Shown: positions 7,062 through 15,210, numbered from the stretch's first letter. The stretch is DNA of 28,238 nucleotides from a virus (IMGVR_UViG_3300045241_000045:1-28238), one strand, 5' to 3'. Notes: generated by a model not told the origin, from the sequence alone. Program-made: numbers and translations.

Positions 7062-7193
7062 ATGAAGGTGCAGCGGCGGCGGACGTGGAAGCCGCTGATC
7101 CGGCAGCGGCTGTGGTTCCCCCGCCGCCGCCCGCGGCTGTCCCTGCCGCTCGAGTGGGCGCGGCGGAAGCGGCCCCGCCAGCGGGAGGGCTGA
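7062..7193 (+). CDS. Possible small basic peptide (43 aa)
   Basis: An open frame for a strongly basic peptide (MKVQRRRTWKPLIRQRLWF, then RRRPRLSLPLEWARRKRPRQ), with about 16 Arg or Lys in 43 residues. It stops six bases before the XRE regulator start, so the two could be one transcript. Bases before the ATG (GTAGTCGTGGAGTC) resemble the start regions of the plus-strand genes at 535 and 17103. Arg-rich frames also arise by chance in this DNA, so it may not be real. Confidence 0.3.
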   Translation: MKVQRRRTWKPLIRQRLWFPRRRPRLSLPLEWARRKRPRQREG

Positions 7194-7198
7194 GTCAT

Positions 7199-7462
7199 AT
7201 GAGCGTTATCGACGTGACACCCGATGCTCTCGACGCGGTCTTTGCGCGCCGGGTATGCGAAGCCCGCCGCGCGGCGGGCCTCAAGCAGCAGGACCTGGCC
7301 GATCTCATGAGCTCGACTGGCCGTAAGATGCACCGGAGCCAGATCGGGAAGATCGAGGCCGGCGACCGGGTGGTGTCGGTCGGCGAAGCTGTCCAGCTCG
7401 CCGCCTTCCTTGAGGTCGACCTCGCCGAACTGGTCAGCGGGTGGTGTACGCCTCGACGTTGA
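7199..7462 (+). CDS. XRE-family helix-turn-helix regulator (87 aa), antisense
   Basis: A small cro/cI-like DNA-binding protein. Seen: ARRVCEARRAAGLKQQDLAD at residues 16-35 (first helices), then RSQIGKIEAGDRVVSVGEAV at about 46-65 (recognition helix SQIGKIEAGDR followed by the S-V/L-xEA-xxLA pattern), and LAAFLEVDLAELV. The order and spacing fit the HTH_3 fold, and no second domain is present. The ATG at 7199 is chosen because upstream sequence is Pro/Ala shadow; GGGAGG lies about ten bases upstream. It is transcribed against the late genes, in the gap between the tail terminator and the 117-residue structural gene, and its last 29 bases overlap the 3' end of the terminator gene. It could repress late genes, a host gene, or its own message. 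Confidence 0.8.
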   Translation: MSVIDVTPDALDAVFARRVCEARRAAGLKQQDLADLMSSTGRKMHRSQIGKIEAGDRVVSVGEAVQLAAFLEVDLAELVSGWCTPRR

Positions 7463-7901
7463 CGGGGAAGGTGACCCTCGCCAGGGCCCCGTTCTGCGTC
7501 TGCTGCTGCCGCAGCGACCCGATCCCCACCGACGCGATCAGCACCGTCTTGCCGAGGGTGCGGTCGACGGCGATGGCCGCGCCGCACGCCGCGTGGAGCT
7601 GGTACGCCCGGGTCCGCGCGGCGGCGGTGTCGCCGCCCGGGTCGATGACCTCGGCGGCGCAGGTGACGGCGTACCGTTCCCGGTCCGGCCCTACGCCCAT
7701 GCCCTCGGGGGAGGCGGTGCCGGTGACGACGTCGGTGTTCTGGTCGCCGGCGTAGCCGACGGCGACGGCTTCGAGGCCGGCGGCGTCGGTGAGCTGGGGG
7801 CCGTCCCGGACCGGGACCCCGGCCAGGCCCAGCGCGGTCGAGGTCCGGAACGCGGCGACGAGCGCGGTGATCGCGGCGGGGACGGAGGAGTAGTAGGTCA
7901 T
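7434..7901 (-). CDS. Tail terminator-like protein (155 aa)
   Basis: Probably caps the tail tube and joins it to the head. Seen: SSVPAAITALVAAFRTSTAL at residues 5-24, a segment VRDGPQLTDAAGLEAVAVGY, ERYAVTCAAEVIDPGGDTAA at about 75-94, RAYQLHAACGAAIAVDRTLG, and a C-terminal strand LARVTFPVNVEAYTTR. The two-helix plus beta-sheet pattern and end in a tail-tube-like strand fit tail terminator proteins of siphophages. The ATG at 7901 overlaps the connector stop by four bases (ATGA), so it is translationally coupled to it. Its 3' end overlaps the antisense XRE gene. Confidence 0.7.
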   Translation of the reverse strand: MTYYSSVPAAITALVAAFRTSTALGLAGVPVRDGPQLTDAAGLEAVAVGYAGDQNTDVVTGTASPEGMGVGPDRERYAVTCAAEVIDPGGDTAAARTRAYQLHAACGAAIAVDRTLGKTVLIASVGIGSLRQQQTQNGALARVTFPVNVEAYTTR

Positions 7902-8803
7902 ATGTATGCCTGGCTGATGTACGGCATGCCGCCCTGCGCGCCGTCGAGCAGCTCAGCGGCGGCGTTGGGGATGGCGAACCCGAACCCGGGGAGGATCACG
8001 TCCGCGCCGCCCGCGAGCGGCCCTTGCAGCGACGGGGCGCGCTGCGTCCACCACAAATGTTGCAGGATGATCCGCGCCGCGGAGTTGAACGCGGGCGGGA
8101 CTGAGACGCCCCAGCCTGCGACGTAGGTGACGTTGACCGTGGGCAGCCACTGGAAGAAGGGGCCGTAGAAGGGGTAGCCGAGGGGGCGGCGGATCAGGCC
8201 CGCGTTGATGTCGAGGTCCAGGCCGCCGGAGATGTCGATGGCGCCGCCTGTCACCGACGTGATGGAGGTGACGGATACGAGGGGCCGCTGCCGGACGGGG
8301 ATGACGGTCTGGTTGTTCATCATCTCGGACCGTTCGGCGGTGATCACCTTGTTGACCAGGGGGCCACCGGTGTACTTCTTGAGCGCCGATTCGATGGTGG
8401 CGATGTAGGACTGGATTTCCGCATCGCTGCCGGTGTTCGACTGGGGGATGTTGAGCTGGTCTTTCGCGTCCTGCAGCGGGAGGACGGCGGTTTCGAACGG
8501 GTCGAAGACGTCGAATTCGCCGAACGTCACCCCGGCGCCGGTCCCGGTTGAGGTCGCCGCCCACTGGTAGTGGCCGATGACGGTCAGGTCGGTGGCCGGG
8601 ACATCCTGGTGGTACTTGCCGAGGCTGTCGTGGGCGGGGCTGGAGTAGGTGCCGGTCGTGGTCCAGGTGCCGTCTATGGCGGCGAGCTTGACGACGGTGG
8701 TGAGCGTCCCGGCGTCGACGAGGCTGTAGGTGCCGTCCGTGTTCCGCTGCTGGACGGTGATGGGGCCGATGGTCAGCGGCTGGCCGAGCGGGTACCTGCT
8801 CAA
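7898..8803 (-). CDS. Head-tail connector (gp6-like) with N-terminal Ig-like domain
   Basis: Likely the adaptor ring below the portal. The C-terminal two thirds begin with LPLQDAKDQLNIPQSNTGSD and SYIATIESALKKYTGGP, the helical start typical of HK97 gp6-like connectors, and contain VTYVAGWG and a helix RIILQHLWW. Residues 1-104 form an extra beta domain (YPLGQPLTIGP, then DGTWTTTGTYSS, then YHQDVPATDLTVIGHYQWAA, FGEFDVF) like the Ig-type domain often found on phage baseplate or connector proteins. The start is TTG at 8803, overlapping the preceding stop (TTGA), with GGAGG seven bases upstream. A second domain on a connector is uncommon and may be surface exposed. Confidence 0.8.
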   Translation of the reverse strand: MSRYPLGQPLTIGPITVQQRNTDGTYSLVDAGTLTTVVKLAAIDGTWTTTGTYSSPAHDSLGKYHQDVPATDLTVIGHYQWAATSTGTGAGVTFGEFDVFDPFETAVLPLQDAKDQLNIPQSNTGSDAEIQSYIATIESALKKYTGGPLVNKVITAERSEMMNNQTVIPVRQRPLVSVTSITSVTGGAIDISGGLDLDINAGLIRRPLGYPFYGPFFQWLPTVNVTYVAGWGVSVPPAFNSAARIILQHLWWTQRAPSLQGPLAGGADVILPGFGFAIPNAAAELLDGAQGGMPYISQAYI

Positions 8804-11106
8804 CTCGGTCCTCCTGTCCGCTGGTCGGTGGCTGTGAGGGTGCCGCCTGCCGCGGCGCCGGGGGCGGTGGCGGCGGTCAGCGATGATGCTGCCGCCGTGG
8901 CCGAGGTCAGCGTGCCGACGGTGAACGCGAGCTGGACGGCCCCGGCTGCGGTGGCCGTCCCGGATGCGGTGAGGGCGGCGGTGGCCTGCTGGGCGGCCAG
9001 GGCGGACAGGGACCCCGCGGCGGCTGCCGTGGCTCCCGCAGCCTGGGCGGCCTTCGCCGAGGCCGAGCCCGCCCCGGCCACGCTCGCGGCCCCGGGGATG
9101 ACCCCGGACGCGTTGACCGCACCCGCACCGGCGGCAGTCGCCTTTGCGATCTGCGTCGCGACGTCAGTGACCGACCCGGCACCCGCGGCGGTACCCGGGG
9201 CGATGACCGTGGCGACGGCGGTGACGGATCCCGCGCCCGCGGCGGTGGCGGTGGCTGACCCCGACGACGTCCCGGCGGCGGTGACCGCGCCCGTGCCGGC
9301 GGATGCTCCTGCCGCGGCCTGCGTGGCGACGTCAGCGACGGCTCCGGCGCCGGCGGCAGCCGCCGGGGCGATCTGCGTGGCGGACGCGGTGGCCGCGCCT
9401 GCACCCGCGGCCGAGGCGGTGCCCTGTATCGTGACCGCGGCCACGCCGGTTATCACGCGCGGGGCTGGCGTCAGGACGAGCATGACGGGGAGCTCGGAGG
9501 CCGCCAGCACCGGCAGGTAGACGACGGCTGCCTGCGCGGTCGCCGCGGTGACTGACCCGGCGCCCGCGGCGGACGCGGTGGCGGCCTGGGTGGCGACGGC
9601 GGTGACCGCGGCCGCTCCGGCCGTCGCGGCGCCGGCGATCTGGCCGGATGCGGACGTGACCGACCCGGCGCCCGCAGCTGCCGCGGTGACGGCCTGGACG
9701 GCGGTGTCAGCGACAGACCCGGCGGCGGCTGCCGTCGCGGGGGCGATCTGGGTGGCGACTGCCGTGACCGCGCCCGCGCCCGCGATGGAGGCGGTGCCGC
9801 TGCCCGGCAGGCCGCCGATCGCGGTGACCGACCCCGCGCCCGCCGCTGTCGCGGGCGCGATCTGGACGGCGGTGTCAGCGACGGACCCGGCGGCGGCTGC
9901 GGTGGCGGCGGCAGTCTGTGTTGCGGCAGCGGTGGCAGCGCCTGCGCCCGCCGCCGCGCCCGCGGCACCCTGGACGGCGGGAACCGCTGCGACGGCACCC
10001 GCACCCGCTGCCGTGGCGGGCGCCTGCTGGACGGCCGTAGCCGCGGCCGCTCCCGCCCCGGCGGCCGCGGCCGTGGCGGTGAGCGTGGCGAAAGTGACCG
10101 ACGGGTCCGGGATCGCCCGGTACGGCACCCACGCGGCGGGGGAGGCGAACCCGGGTGGCCGTGCGGGTGGCGGTGCGGGGACCGGGGCTTCGCCGTAGTC
10201 CTGGACGGCGGGCTGCACGAGGCCGGTGCCGCCGGGGGTGATCAGCCCGGGGCGGGCCACGCCCGGCTGCGACGTCATCAGCGCGGTGACCGGCGGCGCG
10301 GTCTGCCCCTGGTCCGGGACCGTCCGGTACGGCGCCCACGACCCGGGGGACAGGAACCCGGGTGCGCGGACCGGAGGCGGCGGAGCTGCCCAGCCCGCCT
10401 GCCCCGTAGCGCCCCCCCCGGCCGGCCCGGGCGTGGCCGTGTCGTCGTAGGCGACGGCATCCCACCAGGAGTTCCAGGTACTGGTGAGCGTGATCGCCGA
10501 CTGCGGCCCCCACCGGACGGTATCGACGGTGCCGCCGATGGAGCCGTTCGACGCGGACACCGAACCGCCCGAATCCGGGGTGTTCGTCTCCAGGTTCGCG
10601 GCGGAGAATATCCGCGCGGCCACCGTCCCGGTCGTCCCGGAGATCCCGGTGATCTCGAACTCGATGCGGACCCACTGGTTCAGCGGGACCTGCTCGGTGG
10701 TCGTGCCGATCGTGCTGCCAGCCGAGTTGATCGTGCGCAGTTCCCCGGTCGGCTGGAGGACCACCCCGCAGCGCAGCGCAGCTGACCCGATAAACCTGAC
10801 CAGGCCCGCTGTCGTGCCCACGCTGAACACCGGGTAGGCGGTCAGGTACATGTACCAGCGGACGAAAGCGTTCGCGGTCGGTGTGGCCGGCAGCGTAGAC
10901 CACGTTTGCTGGATGGTGGACGACACGCTGGTGATGACCGAATCCCGCAGCGCTGTGCCACCCGCGTACACGTGGGTGTTATCCCAGGTCGCGGTGGTCC
11001 CGGCCCCGGTGACCGCGGTGGTGTTGAACGCGTTCGGGGCGCCGGCGTTCGTGGTCGGGATGTTCGACCCGCTGGTGCCCTCGCAGGTGTTAGCGAGCGA
11101 ACTCAT
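8800..11106 (-). CDS. Large tail or surface protein with Ala/Gly repeats (768 aa)
   Basis: Probably a virion surface stalk or adhesin. Residues 1-225 look like a jelly-roll carbohydrate-binding (laminin G or concanavalin-like) domain: FVRWYMYLTAYPVFSV, VPLNQWVRIEFEITGI, GTVAARIFSAAN, TVDTVRWGPQ and WWDAVAYDD. A Pro-rich linker follows with two copies of a motif (PGFLSPGSWAPYRTVPD at about 249-265 and PGFASPAAWVPYRAIPD at 318-334). From about 341 come some 18-19 degenerate copies of an 18-residue unit, ATAAGAGSVTAVATQIAP-like, broken once by LPVLAASELPVMLVL. The ATG at 11106 has GAGGTGAG five bases upstream. Such a protein between capsid and connector genes is unusual. The binding target is not known. 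Confidence 0.8.
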   Translation of the reverse strand: MSSLANTCEGTSGSNIPTTNAGAPNAFNTTAVTGAGTTATWDNTHVYAGGTALRDSVITSVSSTIQQTWSTLPATPTANAFVRWYMYLTAYPVFSVGTTAGLVRFIGSAALRCGVVLQPTGELRTINSAGSTIGTTTEQVPLNQWVRIEFEITGISGTTGTVAARIFSAANLETNTPDSGGSVSASNGSIGGTVDTVRWGPQSAITLTSTWNSWWDAVAYDDTATPGPAGGGATGQAGWAAPPPPVRAPGFLSPGSWAPYRTVPDQGQTAPPVTALMTSQPGVARPGLITPGGTGLVQPAVQDYGEAPVPAPPPARPPGFASPAAWVPYRAIPDPSVTFATLTATAAAAGAGAAAATAVQQAPATAAGAGAVAAVPAVQGAAGAAAGAGAATAAATQTAAATAAAAGSVADTAVQIAPATAAGAGSVTAIGGLPGSGTASIAGAGAVTAVATQIAPATAAAAGSVADTAVQAVTAAAAGAGSVTSASGQIAGAATAGAAAVTAVATQAATASAAGAGSVTAATAQAAVVYLPVLAASELPVMLVLTPAPRVITGVAAVTIQGTASAAGAGAATASATQIAPAAAAGAGAVADVATQAAAGASAGTGAVTAAGTSSGSATATAAGAGSVTAVATVIAPGTAAGAGSVTDVATQIAKATAAGAGAVNASGVIPGAASVAGAGSASAKAAQAAGATAAAAGSLSALAAQQATAALTASGTATAAGAVQLAFTVGTLTSATAAASSLTAATAPGAAAGGTLTATDQRTGGPS
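8900..10086 (-). repeat. About 18-19 degenerate 54-base repeats (Ala/Gly-rich)
   Basis: The coding sequence repeats an 18-residue unit of the form TAxAAGAGSVTAVATQIAP with many substitutions. About ten units lie at 9535-10086 and nine at 8900-9430, separated by a non-repeat segment of some 35 residues containing VVYLPVLAASELPVMLVL. The product should be a regular, low-complexity beta or polyalanine-like stalk. Confidence 0.8.
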
Positions 11107-11141
11107 CCGTGCTCACCTCGTTTCCGGGGCGCCGCCTCCCC

Positions 11142-12986
11142 TCAGTCCCCGAACCACACCCAGGTCGGGGCGCTGGTGTAGGTGAGCGTGATCGTGGCCC
11201 CGGACTCCAGCCGGACCGTGCCGACCCCGGCGGACGGGATGGTGAGCACGGTGGTGGCGTTCAGCTTCACCGCGCACGTCGACGCGCCTGCGGTGATGTA
11301 AATGGTGACGTCGGTGGAATACGGGTTGCCCAGCGCGACCGTGGTGGCCGGGACGGACGGGGCGGTGAGCACCCCGCAGGGCTGCGGGACCTGGGGGGCT
11401 TTCAGCACCTCCGATACCGGCAGGCACGCGATCCCCGACGAGGCGACGTAATCGACCAGCGTGAGGAACTGGCTGGTGAGTGACTGCAGCCCGGTCGGCG
11501 ACGCGGACAGGTCGTGCCACCCGAGGACGAGCCACTGGTGGTTCGCGACGGCCGCGTCGATGTACCCCTGGATGGTCGCGGTGACGGTGGCCGGGCCGAT
11601 CATGACCCGCCGGATGCGCGCCCGGTCGGCGGGCGGCCAGGTCTCCCCCGGGTCGTCGCCGTTCTGGCTGATCGACAGGGACGACGCGAAATTCGACAGG
11701 CAATTCGTCATCGTCGCGTCGTTGTACAGGCCCTCCGGGTAGCAGAACGTCTCCGGGCAGCGGAACCCGTTGTTCAGCAGCCAGAACTTCCCGGCCTGCA
11801 TGTCGGCCAGCGCCGCGGCGTCGCTGATCCCCGTGTAGGAGGCGTTGTGGTTGTAGGCGGTGTAGGAGTGGACGCCCATCTCCCAGCCGTTCATCTGCTC
11901 CAGCTGCCGGGCCTGCGCGAGGGTGAAGTAGGACCCGAAGACGGGGTTCCACAGCGTCTCGGTGATGATGTAGCTGGTGGCACGCTGCCCGTACCGGTCC
12001 ATGTACGGCGCGGCGACGGAGAACTGGCTGGCGTACCCGTCGTCGCAGGTCCAGGACACGACCCCGTGGGGCCACTGGGTGGCGGCCTCGGCCATGGTCG
12101 CGACCCCGCCGAGGGTCACGGTGGCCGGGCCGGTGCTGGCGTCGAACGTCTGGATGGTGATCGCCGCGAGGCTCGCCCGGTTCGGGGACCCGACCGTGTG
12201 CGCCGCGCCGAACGGCAGCGTCATCCTGATCCACTCGCCGTCCAGCGCCCACGGCTGCGCCGGGTTCTCCTTCGTCGCCCAGTAGTAGTAGTTCGTCAGG
12301 GACGTGTCGCCCAGGCAGACCCGCGGGTACGAGCCGAGGAAGTTGGAGAACGTGGTCCGCTTCATCCAGATGACCAGCGACTTGCCGAGCATGTTCAGCG
12401 GCGTGTTCACCGAGTTGAGCTGGAAGGTCCCCTGGATGAGGGACGACCCGCCGGCGCCGCTGGTCGCGGCGGTCACCCCGAACGTGCCGAGCGCGTAGTT
12501 CACCGCGTCGGTGTTGTTCCCGCTGCCGCCTGACGCGGTGAACGTGGGGGTGACGACGAGGCGGGTGGCGGGCGGGGTGGCCTGCCCGGCGAACGGGGTG
12601 TCTATCACCGCCGAGGCGGCCTCGGGCGGCCAGGATCCGCGCGGCGGCATGTTCAGCGCCATCGCGGTGAGCACGGACGCGGGAACCGTGTTCTGCACGG
12701 TGAACCCGGGGGCGTGGGTGACCGGGGTGGTTCCGTCCGCGCCGCGGGTGACCGTCCAGGTGGTCCCGGCCACGTTGGTGACCATGACGGACTCGGACGG
12801 GGCGGCGGGGTCGGTGACGTGGAACACCCAGAACGCCCCGGTGCCGGTGCTCACCCCGGACAGCGCCGGGGGGAACGACGCGGAGGAGGTCACCGTCCAG
12901 GTCTCGACCGTGCCGATCGACGGCGCGGTAGTGCCGCCGTTGGTGACGGTGGTCTGCCCCTGGTTGGAGAACAGCTCAACAGGCAT
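11142..12986 (-). CDS. Tailspike with polysaccharide deacetylase (CE4-like) domain
   Basis: Likely a tail- or head-attached enzyme that removes acetyl groups from cell-wall or capsular glycan. Residues 1-120 form a virion-attachment part (WTVTRGADGTTP at about 77-88). Residues 140-300 are a beta sandwich (QGTFQLNSVNTPLNM, LVIWMKR, EWIRMTLPFG). A NodB-like domain follows: WTCDDG at 312-317 with metal Asp315 or 316, GVHSYTAYNH at 371-380 (His373, His380), CYPEGLYN at 415-422 in the place of the R/Y-P-G motif, and LGWHDLS with His491. The second His is seven rather than four residues from the first, a departure from the usual HxxxH. The ATG at 12986 begins MPVELFSN. It lies two bases after the 189-residue gene. 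Confidence 0.85.
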   Translation of the reverse strand: MPVELFSNQGQTTVTNGGTTAPSIGTVETWTVTSSASFPPALSGVSTGTGAFWVFHVTDPAAPSESVMVTNVAGTTWTVTRGADGTTPVTHAPGFTVQNTVPASVLTAMALNMPPRGSWPPEAASAVIDTPFAGQATPPATRLVVTPTFTASGGSGNNTDAVNYALGTFGVTAATSGAGGSSLIQGTFQLNSVNTPLNMLGKSLVIWMKRTTFSNFLGSYPRVCLGDTSLTNYYYWATKENPAQPWALDGEWIRMTLPFGAAHTVGSPNRASLAAITIQTFDASTGPATVTLGGVATMAEAATQWPHGVVSWTCDDGYASQFSVAAPYMDRYGQRATSYIITETLWNPVFGSYFTLAQARQLEQMNGWEMGVHSYTAYNHNASYTGISDAAALADMQAGKFWLLNNGFRCPETFCYPEGLYNDATMTNCLSNFASSLSISQNGDDPGETWPPADRARIRRVMIGPATVTATIQGYIDAAVANHQWLVLGWHDLSASPTGLQSLTSQFLTLVDYVASSGIACLPVSEVLKAPQVPQPCGVLTAPSVPATTVALGNPYSTDVTIYITAGASTCAVKLNATTVLTIPSAGVGTVRLESGATITLTYTSAPTWVWFGD

Positions 12987-12989
12987 CGG

Positions 12990-13559
12990 CTAGTTCAGCG
13001 CTTCGAGAAGCCAGTGGTCGCAGGTGACGGACGGGGCGCCGGTCACCTGGGACAGGGTGGCGCCGAGCGCCAGGGTGGTCGCCGCGGCGGTCGACACGGT
13101 GACCACTGCCCAGGTGTTCAGCGGCATCGGGAAATCGGTCAGGGTCAGGCCGCCGGTAGCGACCATCTTGAAGAACCCGAGGGTGGCGAAAGTGCCTGTC
13201 GCGCCGACGGTGCGGCACTGGATGTAGGACTCCAGCAGCCAGGGTGCCCCGGTGATAGCGGTAGCGGCCATGGGAACGGCCCCGGTGGTGGACAGCATGG
13301 TGCCGGAGGACAGCACCCCGGCGGTGTTTGTGGCCCCCCAGTACAGCGCCATCGTCAGGTTGGTGGCGGTCGCCGAGGTGTTCATGTGCCCGTTGGCCCG
13401 GATGCGGAGGCACGCGCCCGGGTACCACCAGTTCGCGGGAAACGTGAAGTCAGGCTGCGGGGAGACATCGCCGATGGTGGTGACCGTCGACCAGGTGGTC
13501 CCGGCGGCCGTCCACGGGGCGGTCGCGTCGATCAGCGATTCCCAGAACTGGGCAGGCAT
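12990..13559 (-). CDS. Virion surface or minor tail protein, jelly-roll type (189 aa)
   Basis: Probably a beta-rich virion surface protein. Seen: FWESLIDATAPWTAAGTTWS at residues 5-24, PDFTFPANWWYPGACLRIRA at about 36-55, NLTMALYWG, a segment PWLLESYIQCRTVGATGTFA at about 105-124, and a closing CDHWLLEAL. The series W-LxD, F-FPAN, Rixa-G, LxLxxYxG, PWxLE-x-CRTxGxxGT, CxxxxLE is one I know from proteins coded near tail fibre genes of actinobacterial phages, usually called minor tail or virion proteins. The ATG at 13559 has GAGGGAG four bases upstream and overlaps the previous gene by 28 bases. It may act in host binding next to the deacetylase spike. Confidence 0.65.
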   Translation of the reverse strand: MPAQFWESLIDATAPWTAAGTTWSTVTTIGDVSPQPDFTFPANWWYPGACLRIRANGHMNTSATATNLTMALYWGATNTAGVLSSGTMLSTTGAVPMAATAITGAPWLLESYIQCRTVGATGTFATLGFFKMVATGGLTLTDFPMPLNTWAVVTVSTAAATTLALGATLSQVTGAPSVTCDHWLLEALN

Positions 13560-13750
13560 AAGGCTCCCTCGTTTTCTTTCACGTCCGCGGGCTGAAGGTC
13601 AGCGACAGGCACCCACTCGCGGCTGCCGTCGTCATCCCAGATGAGGTTGACCTCAAGGCCCGTGATGTCCTTGACCACCCCGGGTCGGCCGTCCGCGGTC
13701 CGGGTGACCCGCTCGCCGTGCGCGTAGAACCGCATGCCCGACGTGTCCAC
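13532..13750 (-). CDS. Small SH3-like protein of unknown function (72 aa)
   Basis: I do not recognise a family. The middle reads FYAHGERVTRTADGRPGVVK, then GLEVNLIWDDDGSREWVPVA, which has the strand and turn pattern of small SH3 or KOW-like barrels (basic strand, turn, G-V/V, then W-DDG-S-EWVP). The GTG at 13750 has AGGAGG five bases upstream, a strong ribosome site. It starts nine bases after the metallophosphoesterase stop and overlaps the next gene by 28 bases, all in the surface-protein transcript. Role in virion or as an assembly factor is not shown. Confidence 0.7.
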   Translation of the reverse strand: MDTSGMRFYAHGERVTRTADGRPGVVKDITGLEVNLIWDDDGSREWVPVADLQPADVKENEGALCLPSSGNR

Positions 13751-13759
13751 GAGGACCTC

Positions 13760-14734
13760 CTAGGGCTGGTTGGAGGCCACCGGGCCGCCGGAATCGAGGA
13801 TCGCGCCGGGATTCTGGCTGCCGCCGGCGTTCTGCGACACGAACTGCCAGGAGTAGGAATGCGGGTGCGGGTACAGCCACAGCTTGAAGTACCCGAACCA
13901 CTGGCTGTTCAGCTGGTCGTAGGCGGCGGACTGCCAGGAGTTGACCTCGGCCCGGCTCAGGCCGGTGAGGGTGTGCAGCCCGGACCCGCCCGACCCGACG
14001 ACGAACTCGCGGATCCCCGCCGCGTCGGCCGTACCGGTCTTCCCCAGCTTCGGGAACCGCTGGTAAGAATGGCAGTGCCCGTTGAACACCAGGTCACAGT
14101 GATTGTCGTACAGCAGGTTCCACAGGTCGCTCACCACGGTGGTGTCCCCGGTGCCGCCCGGGTCGGAGGTGTTCGTGCCGTCTGACCACCGCGGGTGATG
14201 CCAGAACGCGATCAGCGGCTTCCCGGCGTTCGCGGTCAGGTCGGAGCTGATGGCCGTGTACGTGGCGGACGGGTTGGCCAGGCTCCCGGTCCACTGCTCG
14301 GAGGAGTCCAGGGCGATGACGTGCCACCCGGCGGGGGTGTCGAAGCTGTAGAAGTGCGGCGGGGTCGCGCCCGACTGGGATTGGCTGCCCCAGTACGTGT
14401 CGTAGTGCGTCAGGTCACCCTGGCCGGGGACCTGCCCCCAGTCGTGGTTGCCGGGCACCGGGCGCAGCGCCGGCTTGATGCCCCCGTACATGGAGTTGAA
14501 GTTGGCGTACTGGCCGGAGAACCCGGTGTTGTCGCCGTCGTTGGTGACATCCCCGGGGATCAGGACATACAGCGGGGCGGGGTTCAGCGCGGATACCTGC
14601 GCGCCTACGACAGTTGGGGGGGCGGTGGTGGCGGCGGCGGGCTGCATGTCGGCGACCACCACCAGGAAGTCCGGGGCCTGCGGCGCATTCCCGCCGACTA
14701 CCCGGCTCCGCTTCTGCGACACCCAGGCCGTCAC
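13760..14734 (-). CDS. Metallophosphoesterase, purple acid phosphatase-like (324 aa)
   Basis: A calcineurin-like metal-dependent phosphoesterase. All metal motifs are in order: FLVVVADMQ (Asp29), GDVTNDGD at 61-68 (Asp62), GNHDWG at 95-100 (Asn96, His97), FWHHPRW at 177-183 (His179 or 180) and NGHCHSYQR at 218-226 (His220, His222). No signal peptide or membrane segment is seen, so it probably acts in the virion or the producing cell. The GTG at 14734 starts one base after the previous stop; the frame open to 14800 is shadow. Its place among fibre genes suggests a virion-borne enzyme acting on teichoic-acid-like or other phosphate polymers, or on a host nucleotide. The substrate cannot be read from sequence. 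Confidence 0.88.
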   Translation of the reverse strand: MTAWVSQKRSRVVGGNAPQAPDFLVVVADMQPAAATTAPPTVVGAQVSALNPAPLYVLIPGDVTNDGDNTGFSGQYANFNSMYGGIKPALRPVPGNHDWGQVPGQGDLTHYDTYWGSQSQSGATPPHFYSFDTPAGWHVIALDSSEQWTGSLANPSATYTAISSDLTANAGKPLIAFWHHPRWSDGTNTSDPGGTGDTTVVSDLWNLLYDNHCDLVFNGHCHSYQRFPKLGKTGTADAAGIREFVVGSGGSGLHTLTGLSRAEVNSWQSAAYDQLNSQWFGYFKLWLYPHPHSYSWQFVSQNAGGSQNPGAILDSGGPVASNQP

Positions 14735-14735
14735 G

Positions 14736-15200
14736 TCACTCGGCGACCTTGACGTACAGGTCGTAGGTGACGGCCAGCGCGCTGATCTGCCATAGGACAA
14801 CCGTGCCGATAGCCGCGGCGGACCACATGGTGAACTCTCCCGGCAGCCAGGTGAAGATCACGCCGGCGCCGGCGACGGCCTGCAGCTGCGCGCGGCGCAT
14901 GAACGTCGCGGGCGCGGTCGGGGCGGTACCCCAGGTGGCGGCGATGGTCGTGTTCCCGGCGAGCACGTCGGCTGAGTGAGTCGCCTGGACCGTCGTCAGG
15001 GTCGCCGGGGTGATGCCGATGGCAGCCGGCCGGCCGATGCCGATCTCGGCGGCTACGCCGGAGACGTTGAAGATGCCGATCTCGCGGATTTCCGGCAGCC
15101 GCTTGCCCGCGGCGATGGCCGCGGCGATGACCTCGGCGAAGGGAGCCGCAGCGGCGCCCGTCGTTTTGGTCATGGCGCCTTCGTAAATATGGTCAGCCAT
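14736..15200 (-). CDS. Probable tail fibre or minor tail protein (154 aa)
   Basis: Of uncertain role. The N-terminal half reads MADHIYEGAMTKTTGAAAAP, FAEVIAAAIAAGKRLPEIRE (about 21-40) then IGIFNVSGVAAEIGIGRPA; the second half has TWGTAPTAPATFMRRAQLQ, GVIFTWLPGEFTMWSAAAIG and a strand YDLYVKVAE. The layout of a helix, IREIGIFN, IGIGRPA and a late W-PGE strand resembles short tail-fibre-associated proteins in actinobacterial phages. ATG at 15200 has only a weak GAGG; another ATG nine codons later has GAAGG four bases upstream and could be the true start. It follows the scarred gap at 15201-15402. Confidence 0.6.
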   Translation of the reverse strand: MADHIYEGAMTKTTGAAAAPFAEVIAAAIAAGKRLPEIREIGIFNVSGVAAEIGIGRPAAIGITPATLTTVQATHSADVLAGNTTIAATWGTAPTAPATFMRRAQLQAVAGAGVIFTWLPGEFTMWSAAAIGTVVLWQISALAVTYDLYVKVAE

Positions 15201-15210
15201 TACCGCCGCC

